Part shown: in pieces, positions 1-6,458 of the stretch
How the letters are laid out: each line of letters starts with the position of its first letter
Numbering within the stretch: the stretch's first letter is position 1
Source: Deltaproteobacteria bacterium
GTDB lineage: Bacteria > Desulfobacterota > Desulfobacteria > Desulfobacterales > UBA11574
Reading direction: 5' to 3'
Length of the DNA stretch: 16,324 bases
NCBI GenBank assembly: GCA_019314155.1
Contig: JAFCZV010000054.1
Coordinates: 1-16,324, forward strand
The notes under the pieces: generated by a model
Databases searched by the model: none
What the model saw: the letters and a program-made list of their open reading frames with translations, nothing else
What the model was told of the DNA's origin: nothing
Made by a program: the position numbers and the translations under genes

Positions 1-142
1 CTAACCCATTACAATCAATACAAATACGAACTTCCAAGGCGCCTTCAATAAAACCTTATTTTTTCAATAGGATAGGACAACTCGCAACATAATAGCAGTA
101 ACATGCAATCGGGATTCGTTACAGGTTAGTTGGAGATATTTG

Positions 143-198
143 TAACGTCATGTTAAGCGGAGCAGCATGCTGCTCCCTTGCTTGAGCGCCTTGTTAGC
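143..198 (-). repeat. attC-like recombination site (integron cassette end)
   Basis: Read on the minus strand, this begins with TAAC directly at the stop of the acetyltransferase fragment and ends with CGTTA. The two outer boxes pair (AAC with GTT). After a 5-nt unpaired spacer on each side, the inner boxes GCTCAAGC and GCTTAAC pair with one mismatch and one extrahelical base. The centre is a perfect 18-bp palindrome, GGAGCAGCATGCTGCTCC (159-176). This matches the folded layout of integron attC sites, and a gene ending exactly at such a site is typical of a cassette. The 3' core (GTTACAA) departs from the GTTRRRY consensus, so the site may be decayed. No integron integrase is in the window. 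Confidence 0.45.
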
Positions 199-382
199 TA
201 TATATGTTTGTAATTGAAAAGTGATGACTTGCAATGTTAAATCTCTCTCGCAGGTAAAACCTATGTGATGGAAAATTTTGTACGTCTGAATCCAAGTGTA
301 TTTGTTTACAACCGATTTCTTTGGCGTAATCTTTAAACCAACCAATTAAGAATGAACCTGCTCCTTCTTTTATCTTGTCTTT
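194..382 (-). pseudogene. C-terminal fragment of a GNAT family N-acetyltransferase
   Basis: An open minus-strand frame with no start codon reads as the last part of a GNAT acetyltransferase, a family that moves an acetyl group from acetyl-CoA to amines. Recognisable pieces are GAGSFLIGWFKDYAKEIGC, then QIHLDSDV, then HRFYLRERFNIASHHFS just before the TAA. These correspond to the acetyl-CoA helix and the final strands of small GNAT proteins, many of which end in a similar SHHF motif. The N-terminal half with the core beta sheet is missing, and tandem stops (TAG, TGA) lie at 383-388. The stop codon merges with an attC-like site, so this is probably a truncated integron cassette gene. A different frame over the same bases gives a 65-residue ORF that matches no family I recognise. 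Confidence 0.7.
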
Positions 383-442
383 TCACTAAAAGATCAAAAC
401 TCTTTTCGGAAAAACGTTTTATTTTTTTCTTTACATCTTAGT

Positions 443-2095
443 TTGATATGTTATTTCCAACCTTTTCGTAGCATTGATCGTGAGATATTAGGGTTAGAAA
501 GGATAGATAAAAACAAAACCGTGCAGGACAACCCAACCAAAACCGCTTTAAACGCCGTCACCGAACTTCACGAAGCGCCGCTCCCCCAGGAACTGCTGAT
601 CAGTCGTAAAAACCGTATTTTTATCATTGTGGCATCTTTATTGGCCCTCTTTTTAGCAGCGTTGGACTCCCTGGTGATGGGGGCAGCCATGCCGTCTATT
701 GTTGCGCAACTGGGCGGGCTTCATCTTTACAGCTGGGCTTTTTCCGCCTACCTTTTGAGTCGCGCGGTAGCCCTGCCGGTTTTTGGCAAGCTCTGCGATC
801 TTTACAGTAACAAAAAACTTTTCAATGTTTCCATCGGCATTTTTCTGGTCGGCTCGGTTCTGGCCGGGTTCTCCCAGAATATGACCCAGCTGATTTTGTA
901 TCGGGTGATTCAGGGCATCGGTGCCGGCGGCAACTTTGCCCTAACCTACATTGTGTTGTCCGATATCTCTTCGCCGCAAAAACGCGGTAAAATGATGTCG
1001 ATCGCCAGTTTTGTGTGGGGGGTGGCCAGTGTTCTTGGGCCGACCATCGGAGGGTTTATCGTCAATTATTTTTCATGGCGATGGATCTTTTTTATCAATC
1101 TGCCGGTTGGCGCGGTGTCCCTGCTGGGAATATTTTTGTATCTGATCGAAACCCGTGAAAAACGGAAAAAAGTTTCTATCGATTATCTGGGCATCTTGAC
1201 CCTTTCCACAACCATCCTAGCGTTGCTGATCGCTTTTTTGCTGGCCGGCCGCAGTTACGACTGGCTGTCGTTTCAAATCGTCGGGCTGTTTGTGATCACC
1301 GCCGGTGCAGGCCTGGCCTTTTACCATGTTGAAAAGAGGGCCCGAGAGCCGCTTCTGCCCATCGATTTCTTCAAGTTGAGAAGGTTTAGTATCGGCAACG
1401 GGGCCGCCTTTTTTGCCAGTTTCGCGATTTTCTCGCTCTCTGCGTTCAGCCCTTTGTTTATTCAGGGCGCGCTGGGCAAAACACCGGTGCAACTGGGGCT
1501 GGCCATGGTGCCTTTAAGCCTGGGATGGTCATTCGGCGCGATATTTTGCGGACAATTGGTCAATTTGATGGGCAAAAGAACTGCCTCCATTTTAGGCGGT
1601 GTTTTGTTGGTGCTCGGCAGCGCCATGACCATATCGTTTTCCTCGGCAACCTCGTTGACGTTCTGTTCGATCGTTTTGACCGTGGCTGGGCTAGGCATGG
1701 GGTTTGTATCGATTGCCACCCTCCTTCTTGTACAAAACAGTGTCGACATTTCAAACTTAGGCATTGCGACCGCCTCTCACCAGTTCACCCGCACGCTCGG
1801 AGGTACCCTAGGTATCGGCATATCCGGCAGCATCGTCACGGTTACGTTCTTAAACGCGCTGGAAAAGGTGATGAGTTTCGACCTTCGCCAGAAAATTGAC
1901 CCGGGACTTTTTTCCCAGATTCAACAAAACGTCGAAAACATTTTTCGCCCGGAAATTCAGACCCTGCTGTCGGCAGATGTCCTTCAGGCCCTGCAGGAAG
2001 CCGTCGGCCACGGCGTCATGCCGATGTTCTGGGCATCCTTGTTGTCGTCGATTGTCTGTCTTGTGTTTAGTATAATGTTGCCGCGTTTCGATTAA
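443..2095 (+). CDS. MFS multidrug exporter, DHA2 (14-helix, EmrB/QacA-like) family
   Basis: This is a predicted inner-membrane, proton-driven exporter of drugs or other amphiphilic compounds. The protein (up to 550 residues) has about 14 hydrophobic segments, the count expected for DHA2 transporters. Helix 1 carries a motif-D1-like ALDSLVMGAAMPSI. Helix 4 has LYRVIQGIGAGG. Helix 5 contains the antiporter motif C (GVASVLGPTIGG), followed by FSWRWIFFINLPVG, a family hallmark. The two halves are joined by helices 7 and 8. The start is uncertain: the longest frame begins with TTG at 443, and a GTG at 521 would leave a more usual 33-residue leader before helix 1. Neither has a well-spaced ribosome site, although AAAGGA lies 17 nt before the GTG. 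It stands alone in the accessory region, with no partner gene such as emrA or tolC. The substrate cannot be read from sequence. Confidence 0.9.
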   Translation: MICYFQPFRSIDREILGLERIDKNKTVQDNPTKTALNAVTELHEAPLPQELLISRKNRIFIIVASLLALFLAALDSLVMGAAMPSIVAQLGGLHLYSWAFSAYLLSRAVALPVFGKLCDLYSNKKLFNVSIGIFLVGSVLAGFSQNMTQLILYRVIQGIGAGGNFALTYIVLSDISSPQKRGKMMSIASFVWGVASVLGPTIGGFIVNYFSWRWIFFINLPVGAVSLLGIFLYLIETREKRKKVSIDYLGILTLSTTILALLIAFLLAGRSYDWLSFQIVGLFVITAGAGLAFYHVEKRAREPLLPIDFFKLRRFSIGNGAAFFASFAIFSLSAFSPLFIQGALGKTPVQLGLAMVPLSLGWSFGAIFCGQLVNLMGKRTASILGGVLLVLGSAMTISFSSATSLTFCSIVLTVAGLGMGFVSIATLLLVQNSVDISNLGIATASHQFTRTLGGTLGIGISGSIVTVTFLNALEKVMSFDLRQKIDPGLFSQIQQNVENIFRPEIQTLLSADVLQALQEAVGHGVMPMFWASLLSSIVCLVFSIMLPRFD

Positions 2096-2803
2096 CCTGG
2101 AATTGGGGTCAAACAGTGTCGGAGTTGAGGACTCCCGGGGCGTCCATTGGAATATTGGTTTATTAAAAGGCAAAGGGATCAAACCTTGATCATTGATTAA
2201 AGAAGGATAAAGAAATAGTCTGGGACTGAGGTCGTCCATTATTACCGTGATAAAAGTGTTGCTCGGAGTAATTAATATTTTTGGATCATCTCCCGATTAG
2301 TTGTAGTTAATTAGGGAAAATAAGTGGGTCATCTCTAATTGAGCAAATGTGATCTCAGAGGGTTCAAGGATTCCAGGATTCAAGGGTTCGAGTGATCCTC
2401 CACAGAACAGGCGGATAAAAATGCTAAAGATTTACAATGAAAAAAAGCTATCAGTGCCTGTTTTTTTTGCGATACCATAATACGATATCACCAAATGGTA
2501 GTTGTGGCGATTTACTGCTATGTATCCAACATCTTAACAGTGGGTTCAGAACCTGTGATGTCAACATATAAGGATTGAACTGTCGGGGGATGTATTGACC
2601 CGCCTTAGGATTCTGTCAATTAAAGTATAGGTCGGGACATATTGATTGACAGCAACAGGATAATTTATTAAATTTCTCTTAGCTACAGAATATTTAGGGT
2701 CACACGAGGGTTACTCAGAGGGGGCACTCGGATATTTACCTCGACTCCCAAATAGAGGTTATATCTAAGCAAACCAATAGCTTAGAAGCTCCTGTGTGTA
2801 TGA
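2096..2803. other. non-coding, AT-rich degenerate stretch
   Basis: I see no convincing gene in any frame. The stretch holds small structures only: a GGAGT/ACTCC stem shortly after the transporter stop, a GATCAA-ACC-TTGATC palindrome at 2177-2191, and a patch of degenerate direct repeats built on GGTTCAAGG / GGATTCAAGG at about 2358-2393. A CTAAGC/GCTTAG stem lies near 2765-2785. It reads as eroded mobile DNA bordering the tRNA fragment that follows. Confidence 0.6.
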
Positions 2804-2831
2804 GGCAGTTCGATTCTGTCCCTCGGCACCA
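2804..2831 (+). other. 3' end of a tRNA gene without its 5' half (putative integration site remnant)
   Basis: The bases read as a T arm (stem GGCAG/CTGTC with one G-U pair, loop TTCGATT), then the 3' acceptor strand CCTCGGC and ACCA. The matching 5' acceptor strand, GCCGAGG, is absent upstream, and no normal anticodon arm precedes the T arm. This is therefore a 3' fragment and not a complete tRNA. Acceptor ends of this type occur in bacterial tRNA-Leu and tRNA-Phe genes, but identity cannot be assigned. Tyrosine integrases commonly use tRNA 3' ends as attB, and a decayed integrase lies just downstream, so this is probably an att remnant. Confidence 0.6.
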
Positions 2832-2851
2832 AAAAAAATATTAAAATAAAG

Positions 2852-2882
2852 GGTTAGCCAACATTTTGGTTAGCTCTTTTTT
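2852..2882 (+). terminator. rho-independent terminator after the tRNA fragment
   Basis: A 10-bp stem (GGTTAGCCAA with TTGGTTAGCT, including G-U pairs) with a CATT loop is followed by a run of six T. Its position 20 nt after the CCA end suggests it is the original terminator of the tRNA gene. Confidence 0.65.
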
Positions 2883-2883
2883 C

Positions 2884-3232
2884 GTTGAAATCATGGAACA
2901 ATTTCTTTCCGATCTTGGGTGAATTGATGTTAGGCACCCTATATACCCCTCAAAGTATCGTTTAAGGTATCCTGCGCTTCTCTCTGCCCTTATTAGAGAC
3001 TTTCTTTGATTAATCCTGTAATCCCCTCAGAAAATCCTCTGACAGTTCGTCAAACTTCACACGGTCAAAATAAATCCCCGGTAGTTTGCCGTCTGAAATC
3101 TCGCCTTCGCGTTTTTTCAACAGGCGTTTGGCATCAGCCTCTTTTTTGCTCTTTGTGGTTTCCCTGTAAAGCTTGCCGTTCCGGTAATACTGGATCCAGT
3201 AAGTGTTACCTCTTTTTTAAATGCTTCCTCAT
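2884..3232 (-). pseudogene. decayed tyrosine recombinase (phage-type integrase), N-terminal part
   Basis: Three minus-strand segments in two alternating frames join into the N-terminal part of a tyrosine integrase. Segment one (about 3216-3028) contains KRGNTYWIQYYRNGKLYRE and then KSKKEADAKRLLKKREGEI, the typical arm-type DNA-binding domain. Segment two (about 3023-2944) contains DYRINQRKSL and AERSAGYLKRYFEG, the start of the SAM-like core-binding domain. Segment three (about 2948-2884) contains YRVPNINSPKI. The likely original start is the ATG at 3232. The breaks at about 3024-3027 and near 2946, plus one near 3217, are frameshifts. The catalytic domain with the R-H-R-Y residues is missing, cut off at the tRNA fragment and terminator. 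The gene cannot make a working recombinase. Its place beside a tRNA 3' end points to an old integrated element. Confidence 0.75.
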
Positions 3233-3405
3233 AAATCCCTCGACTTTCTCCTTGATTAATCCACGGACAGGGGCTAGGAACGCCCTTTTTCGGCCTGCAG
3301 CGCCTATCCCGTAGTTTTTTTAAAAACATCTTGACATGTCACAATGTGGTATAGTATCTTTTTGATTAACATTATGTTTTCTTGCCATTAATGTTACTCC
3401 TCCCT

Positions 3406-3438
3406 AACCCCTAGGGCTTGATCCCCTAGGGGTTTTTT
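3406..3438 (+). terminator. strong rho-independent terminator (orphan, first of two)
   Basis: A perfect 11-bp stem, AACCCCTAGGG with CCCTAGGGGTT, has a 7-nt loop and is followed by six T. No plus-strand gene precedes it, so the gene it once served seems to be lost. Confidence 0.8.
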
Positions 3439-3455
3439 ATTGCCCTTATTGTAGT

Positions 3456-3491
3456 CCCTGAGAGCTAATGGCCGGATCTCAGGGGTTTTTT
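3456..3491 (+). terminator. rho-independent terminator (orphan, second of two)
   Basis: A perfect 8-bp stem, CCCTGAGA with TCTCAGGG, has a 13-nt loop and is followed by six T. It lies 17 nt after the first orphan terminator. The tetranucleotide GTAG (3451-3454) just before the stem is a feature of REP palindromes, and a REP-type transposase lies downstream. A REP-related role is therefore an alternative, weaker reading. Confidence 0.65.
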
Positions 3492-3520
3492 ATTTCCCAG
3501 GACAAAGCTCGAATAGGGAT

Positions 3521-3548
3521 CGGTGTCAAAGCTTGAATTGTGAATTAA
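3521..3548 (+). repeat. left 28-bp terminal inverted repeat
   Basis: Begins CGGTGTCAAAGCTTGAATTG. It is the reverse complement of 4531-4558 except for one base. A related sequence, CAAAGCTCGAAT, lies just outside it at about 3513-3524, giving a short degenerate direct repeat. Confidence 0.85.
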
Positions 3549-3587
3549 TGTTTGACAATTAAGCCGGTATCATTTAGTAAAATCAAT

Positions 3588-4553
3588 ATGGGCAGAGCAT
3601 GGCGAATTGAATATGAAGGTGCATTATATCATTTAATGTCGCGGGGAAATAATGGGCAGGATATTTATTTAAATGACACAGATCGAAATTTGTTTTTAGA
3701 AACGATTTCTGAAATGTCCAAACGCTTTAAAGTAGATATCTTTGCCTATGTTTTAATGTCCAGCCATTATCATCTTTTGGTAAGAACCAATCGGGCAAAT
3801 TTAAAAAAGGCAATGCAATGGTTTGGCACGGCATATACCCGAAGATTCAATAACCGAAACTCAAAAAGCGGTCATTTGTTCCAAGGGCGCTATAAAAGCA
3901 TCCTGGTTCAAAATGACGCATATGTTATGCGGTTATCCTGTTATGTCCATCGAAATCCATTAAGAGCTGGAATAGTAAGACGTTTGATAGACTATAAATG
4001 GAGCAGCTATCCAATCTATGCCTATGCCAAGAAAGGCCCGGATTGGTTATCCACTGAAGTGATTTGGTCATATTTTCAAGGCTCAAATAAACACAAGCAA
4101 TATCGGGAAAAGGTTCAAAAATATGCCAAGGAAGAGAAGCGCCTTCTGGAGGATGTTCACCATGGTATGATTTTAGGTGCTAAAAAATTTGTACATAGTA
4201 TTCGAGAGCAGTTTTTACCGGATATCCCCCATAATGATTTACCTCAGCAAAAGTATTTGGCAAAAGATATCGATATAGATGGCGTATTAAAAAAATCTGC
4301 TAAAGTTGTTCAAATCGATCTTGATAAATGCGTTCAGGCAAAACGATTGCATGGTATAGACAAACAAAAACGTGATTTAATCGTTTATTTACTTTGGAAT
4401 AAAGGATTAATGACCAATGAACATTTAGGGCGTCTTTTCAATATAAGTCCCTCCGCTATCAGTCATAGTGTGAAAATATTTAAAGAAAAGATGGTAAACG
4501 ATAAAGAAGTGAAGAATCAATTTGAAAAAGTTAATTCACAATTCAAGCTTTAA
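3588..4553 (+). CDS. REP-associated tyrosine transposase (Y1/HUH, IS200-like TnpA_REP family)
   Basis: This is a 321-residue single-strand DNA nuclease/ligase of the HUH superfamily. The N-terminal Y1 domain opens with MGRAWRIEYEGALYHLMSRG, the usual start of this family. The metal-binding HUH motif is H60-Y-H62 within SSHYHLLVRT, and the probable catalytic tyrosine is Tyr119 in CYVHRNPLRAG. The C-terminal third (about 255-305) adds a helix-turn-helix, LGRLFNISPSAISHSVKIF, resembling the DnaA-like DNA-binding domain seen in some of these transposases. The frame is open back to a TTG at 3552, but the ATG at 3588 matches the conserved family start. The last seven codons and the stop lie inside the right inverted repeat. 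No passenger gene is present. The gene appears intact and may be active. Confidence 0.88.
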   Translation: MGRAWRIEYEGALYHLMSRGNNGQDIYLNDTDRNLFLETISEMSKRFKVDIFAYVLMSSHYHLLVRTNRANLKKAMQWFGTAYTRRFNNRNSKSGHLFQGRYKSILVQNDAYVMRLSCYVHRNPLRAGIVRRLIDYKWSSYPIYAYAKKGPDWLSTEVIWSYFQGSNKHKQYREKVQKYAKEEKRLLEDVHHGMILGAKKFVHSIREQFLPDIPHNDLPQQKYLAKDIDIDGVLKKSAKVVQIDLDKCVQAKRLHGIDKQKRDLIVYLLWNKGLMTNEHLGRLFNISPSAISHSVKIFKEKMVNDKEVKNQFEKVNSQFKL

Positions 4554-4558
4554 CACCG
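4531..4558 (+). repeat. right 28-bp terminal inverted repeat
   Basis: Begins TTAATTCACAATTCAAGCTT. It overlaps the end of the transposase gene: the TAA stop at 4551-4553 is inside the repeat. The only mismatch to the left copy falls in this codon and would give TGA, also a stop. Confidence 0.85.
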
Positions 4559-4567
4559 TTATTTTAT

Positions 4568-5950
4568 TTAAACATCTAATTTGCGGACCGGTTTTATACT
4601 ATATTTCTTCATCCTGTTCCAGACGGTGACCCGTGAAACATTCAGAATGCGTGCCGCTTTGGACTGATTGCCTTCGGCCCGTTCAAGGGCCTCTATAAGC
4701 CGGCTTTTTTGGATTTCATCACGATCAATTCGTGGTTCCTCTTCCACCGGCAACGGTCTGTTGTTTAGAAAAATGTCCGGCGGAAGGTGGTTAGGCCCGA
4801 TTATGGAACCGTTACACGTGACAAAGGCATATTCCAGGGCGCTTTTTAATTCCCGTACATTCCCCGGCCATGAATAATGCATCAAGGCTTCCATGGATTG
4901 ATTGCTGATGGAAAGGATATTCTTATCATTTTTCAATCTTATCCTCCGAAAAAACGATTCGGCCAGAAGGGGAATGTCGTTGCGTCTCTCCCGCAAAGGG
5001 GGAATAACGATGGGAATCACATTGATTCTATAAAATAAATCCTCCCTGAAAATACCGGCAGCCACAAGCTCTTTCAAGTTTCGATTCGTGGCTGAAATAA
5101 TGCGAACGTCGATATGAAGTGGCTGGTTGTCCCCCACCCGTTCAATGACCTTTTCTTCAAGTACCCGGAGCAGCTTGACCTGAGTCGAAAGGGGGAGATC
5201 TCCGATTTCATCTAAAAATATGGCACCGCCCTGGGCGGCTTCGAATCTTCCTTGCCGATTCTGGTAAGCGCCCGTAAATGCGCCCTTGACATGGCCGAAG
5301 AGTTCGCTTTCCAGCAAAGATTCATTGAGTGCGGCGCAATTCACCTTGAGATACGGTTTGTTTTTTCCGGATCCGATGTTATGGATCGCTGCAGCCACAA
5401 GTTCTTTGCCCGTCCCGCTCTCGCCGTAAATGATCACCGGTGCGCCTGAATGCGCCACATTGGTAATGAGATCGAATACCTGCTGCATGGGCCCTGAAGT
5501 CCCGAGAATCCCTTGAAAACCATCTTTGGATCTCAGTTCCCTTCGAAACGCTTCGATTTGGGTATTTTTTTCAATGATTTCGGTTATATCCGTCATTGTT
5601 TCCACGGCACCCATAACCTTGCCCTCGGCGTCATTGAGCAAAGAGGCATTTTTAAGGACATGAATATAGCGCCCGTCTTTCTTGGTCAAAACACATCTTC
5701 TCATATCCACAACACCGTCCCTGAATAAATTACACCAGTGCTCACCTTTGCTTCCACGGACGACTTTACAGATATTACAGTCTATTGTGGAACAGGGCTC
5801 TCCGATCAATTCAGCTTTGGTATATCCTGTTATTTTCTCGAGACCTTTATTTACCGAAACGATGGTTCCCTTTATATCCACGATCATCACCCCGTCCTGG
5901 ATCGTATCAACCACTGTCTTCCAATAATCGTTCAATTCCTGTTCAAACAC
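4568..5950 (-). CDS. PAS-domain sigma-54-dependent transcriptional activator (AAA+, Fis HTH)
   Basis: This is a bacterial enhancer-binding protein of 460 residues that would use ATP to open sigma-54 RNA polymerase promoters. Residues 1-125 form a PAS sensor domain holding five cysteines (C53, C58, C61, C73, C86), a spacing that suggests a redox, iron-sulfur or metal sensor. The AAA+ domain (about 145-385) has Walker A GESGTGKE (176-183), the sigma-54 contact loop GAFTGA (223-228), Walker B GGAIFLDEIGDL (241-252) and WPGNVREL (361-368). The C-terminal Fis-type helix-turn-helix (about 428-450) contains NQSKAARILNVSRVTVWNRM. The frame extends to 5992, but the GTG at 5950 has AGGAG eight nt upstream and the usual PAS start. 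It has no response-regulator receiver domain, so the signal is probably sensed directly. It diverges from the Hdr/TusA gene series, whose promoter is of the sigma-54 type, so it is the likely activator. Confidence 0.93.
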   Translation of the reverse strand: MFEQELNDYWKTVVDTIQDGVMIVDIKGTIVSVNKGLEKITGYTKAELIGEPCSTIDCNICKVVRGSKGEHWCNLFRDGVVDMRRCVLTKKDGRYIHVLKNASLLNDAEGKVMGAVETMTDITEIIEKNTQIEAFRRELRSKDGFQGILGTSGPMQQVFDLITNVAHSGAPVIIYGESGTGKELVAAAIHNIGSGKNKPYLKVNCAALNESLLESELFGHVKGAFTGAYQNRQGRFEAAQGGAIFLDEIGDLPLSTQVKLLRVLEEKVIERVGDNQPLHIDVRIISATNRNLKELVAAGIFREDLFYRINVIPIVIPPLRERRNDIPLLAESFFRRIRLKNDKNILSISNQSMEALMHYSWPGNVRELKSALEYAFVTCNGSIIGPNHLPPDIFLNNRPLPVEEEPRIDRDEIQKSRLIEALERAEGNQSKAARILNVSRVTVWNRMKKYSIKPVRKLDV

Positions 5951-5962
5951 AACGGTCTCTCC

Positions 5963-6010
5963 TGTTAAAAAATTAACACCTGTTAATCTCAACTGCTTAA
6001 CACTTTAACA
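5963..6010. promoter_or_regulatory. array of TTAACA/TGTTAA half-sites, candidate enhancer for the activator
   Basis: Five copies of one hexamer lie within 48 bases: TGTTAA (5963-5968), TTAACA (5973-5978), TGTTAA (5981-5986), TTAACA (5997-6002) and TTAACA (6005-6010). The first two form a palindrome with a 4-nt centre, and the second and third form TTAACA-CC-TGTTAA. The array lies about 105-150 bp upstream of the -24/-12 promoter, a normal distance for an enhancer bound by a Fis-type activator. It also overlaps the leader of the regulator's own gene, which would allow autoregulation. The binding role is inferred. Confidence 0.5.
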
Positions 6011-6112
6011 CAGTAAGCGCAACAACAAATCGATTAAAATACGACCCTAATCGATCGCAAACAATCGCTAAACTTAGGACAACATCTCTTTTTAACGCAG
6101 GGATTCGCATGG

Positions 6113-6128
6113 TGGCATCGTCTTTGCA
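6113..6128 (+). promoter_or_regulatory. sigma-54 (-24/-12) promoter of the TusA/Hdr gene series
   Basis: TGGCATCGTCTTTGCA matches the sigma-54 consensus TGGCAC-N5-TTGCA at all positions except one. The GG and GC dinucleotides have the required 10-nt gap. Transcription would start near 6139, about 25 nt before the first gene. The divergent sigma-54 activator gene supports the call. Confidence 0.85.
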
Positions 6129-6163
6129 ACATGGGTTAATGAAAAATGTAAAGAGGTGCTCGT

Positions 6164-6397
6164 TTGGAACCCACAAAAGAACATATCCTTGATCTTCGAA
6201 ACATTATCGCTCCGTTGACTTTTTTAAAAGTGACACAGGAATTCGAAGCGCTGAAGCCCGGAGAGATACTTGAAATTCTGGCCAAAGATCATGACACCCG
6301 CAAAGAACTTTTTAAGGTGTTAAAACCGTTTCACTATCGGTTGATGGGGATTGAGGAAGAACACTCATTTTATCGTATTCGTTTAATGCGAACGTGA
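6164..6397 (+). CDS. TusA/SirA-fold protein lacking the catalytic cysteine
   Basis: This 77-residue protein is the first gene after the sigma-54 promoter. It starts with TTG, preceded by AAGAGGTG 5 nt upstream. The sequence LDLRNIIAPLTFLKV followed by LKPGEILEILAKDHDTRKEL matches the TusA family pattern D-x-R-G-x-x-C-P-x-P followed by a GEILEI strand. The persulfide-carrying cysteine is replaced by Ala16 and the glycine by Asn13. It contains no cysteine at all, so it cannot carry sulfur by the TusA mechanism. It may instead be a structural or regulatory partner of the second TusA, 61 bases downstream, or of the Hdr proteins. The fold assignment rests on the motif skeleton and length; a function is not known. 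Confidence 0.8.
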   Translation: MEPTKEHILDLRNIIAPLTFLKVTQEFEALKPGEILEILAKDHDTRKELFKVLKPFHYRLMGIEEEHSFYRIRLMRT

Positions 6398-6458
6398 GAA
6401 GCCATTCGTAAAATATTTTTTACACCGACCCAAAATCGATCAACAAAAGGAGGCAACA

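Larger units (their letters stand above)
3521..4558 (+). mobile_element. 1.04-kb transposase element with 28-bp terminal inverted repeats
   Basis: A single Y1 transposase gene is flanked by inverted repeats at 3521-3548 and 4531-4558 that match at 27 of 28 positions; the match stops sharply on both sides. The element therefore has defined ends. Its right end lies only 9 bases from the stop of the converging sigma-54 regulator. No target duplication is evident next to the repeats. Long terminal inverted repeats are not the norm for Y1 transposases, which usually recognise hairpins or REP sequences, so the repeats may be a REP-like or MITE-like recognition pair. Confidence 0.7.

Noticed and set aside
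148..345. A 65-residue minus-strand ORF
   Set aside because: The overlapping frame reads clearly as a GNAT acetyltransferase, so this ORF is a shadow of a gene fragment.
1462..1899. Overlapping ORFs of 100-124 residues on both strands within the exporter gene
   Set aside because: They lie within the membrane-helix coding region of the exporter and show no motifs of their own.
2746..2831. A complete tRNA (for example tRNA-Leu) or a tmRNA ending at 2831
   Set aside because: The T arm and CCA end are good, but no 5' acceptor strand complementary to CCTCGGC and no valid 7-nt anticodon loop is found upstream. The acceptor end also does not match the usual tmRNA end.
3006..3314. A 102-residue plus-strand ORF
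   Set aside because: It is antisense to the decayed integrase, which has clear family motifs on the other strand.
3320..3388. A 22-residue minus-strand ORF with a GGAGG site
   Set aside because: The ribosome site is good, but the peptide is very short and unrecognised, and the same frame continues after the stop into the decayed integrase region. It is more likely part of the remnant.
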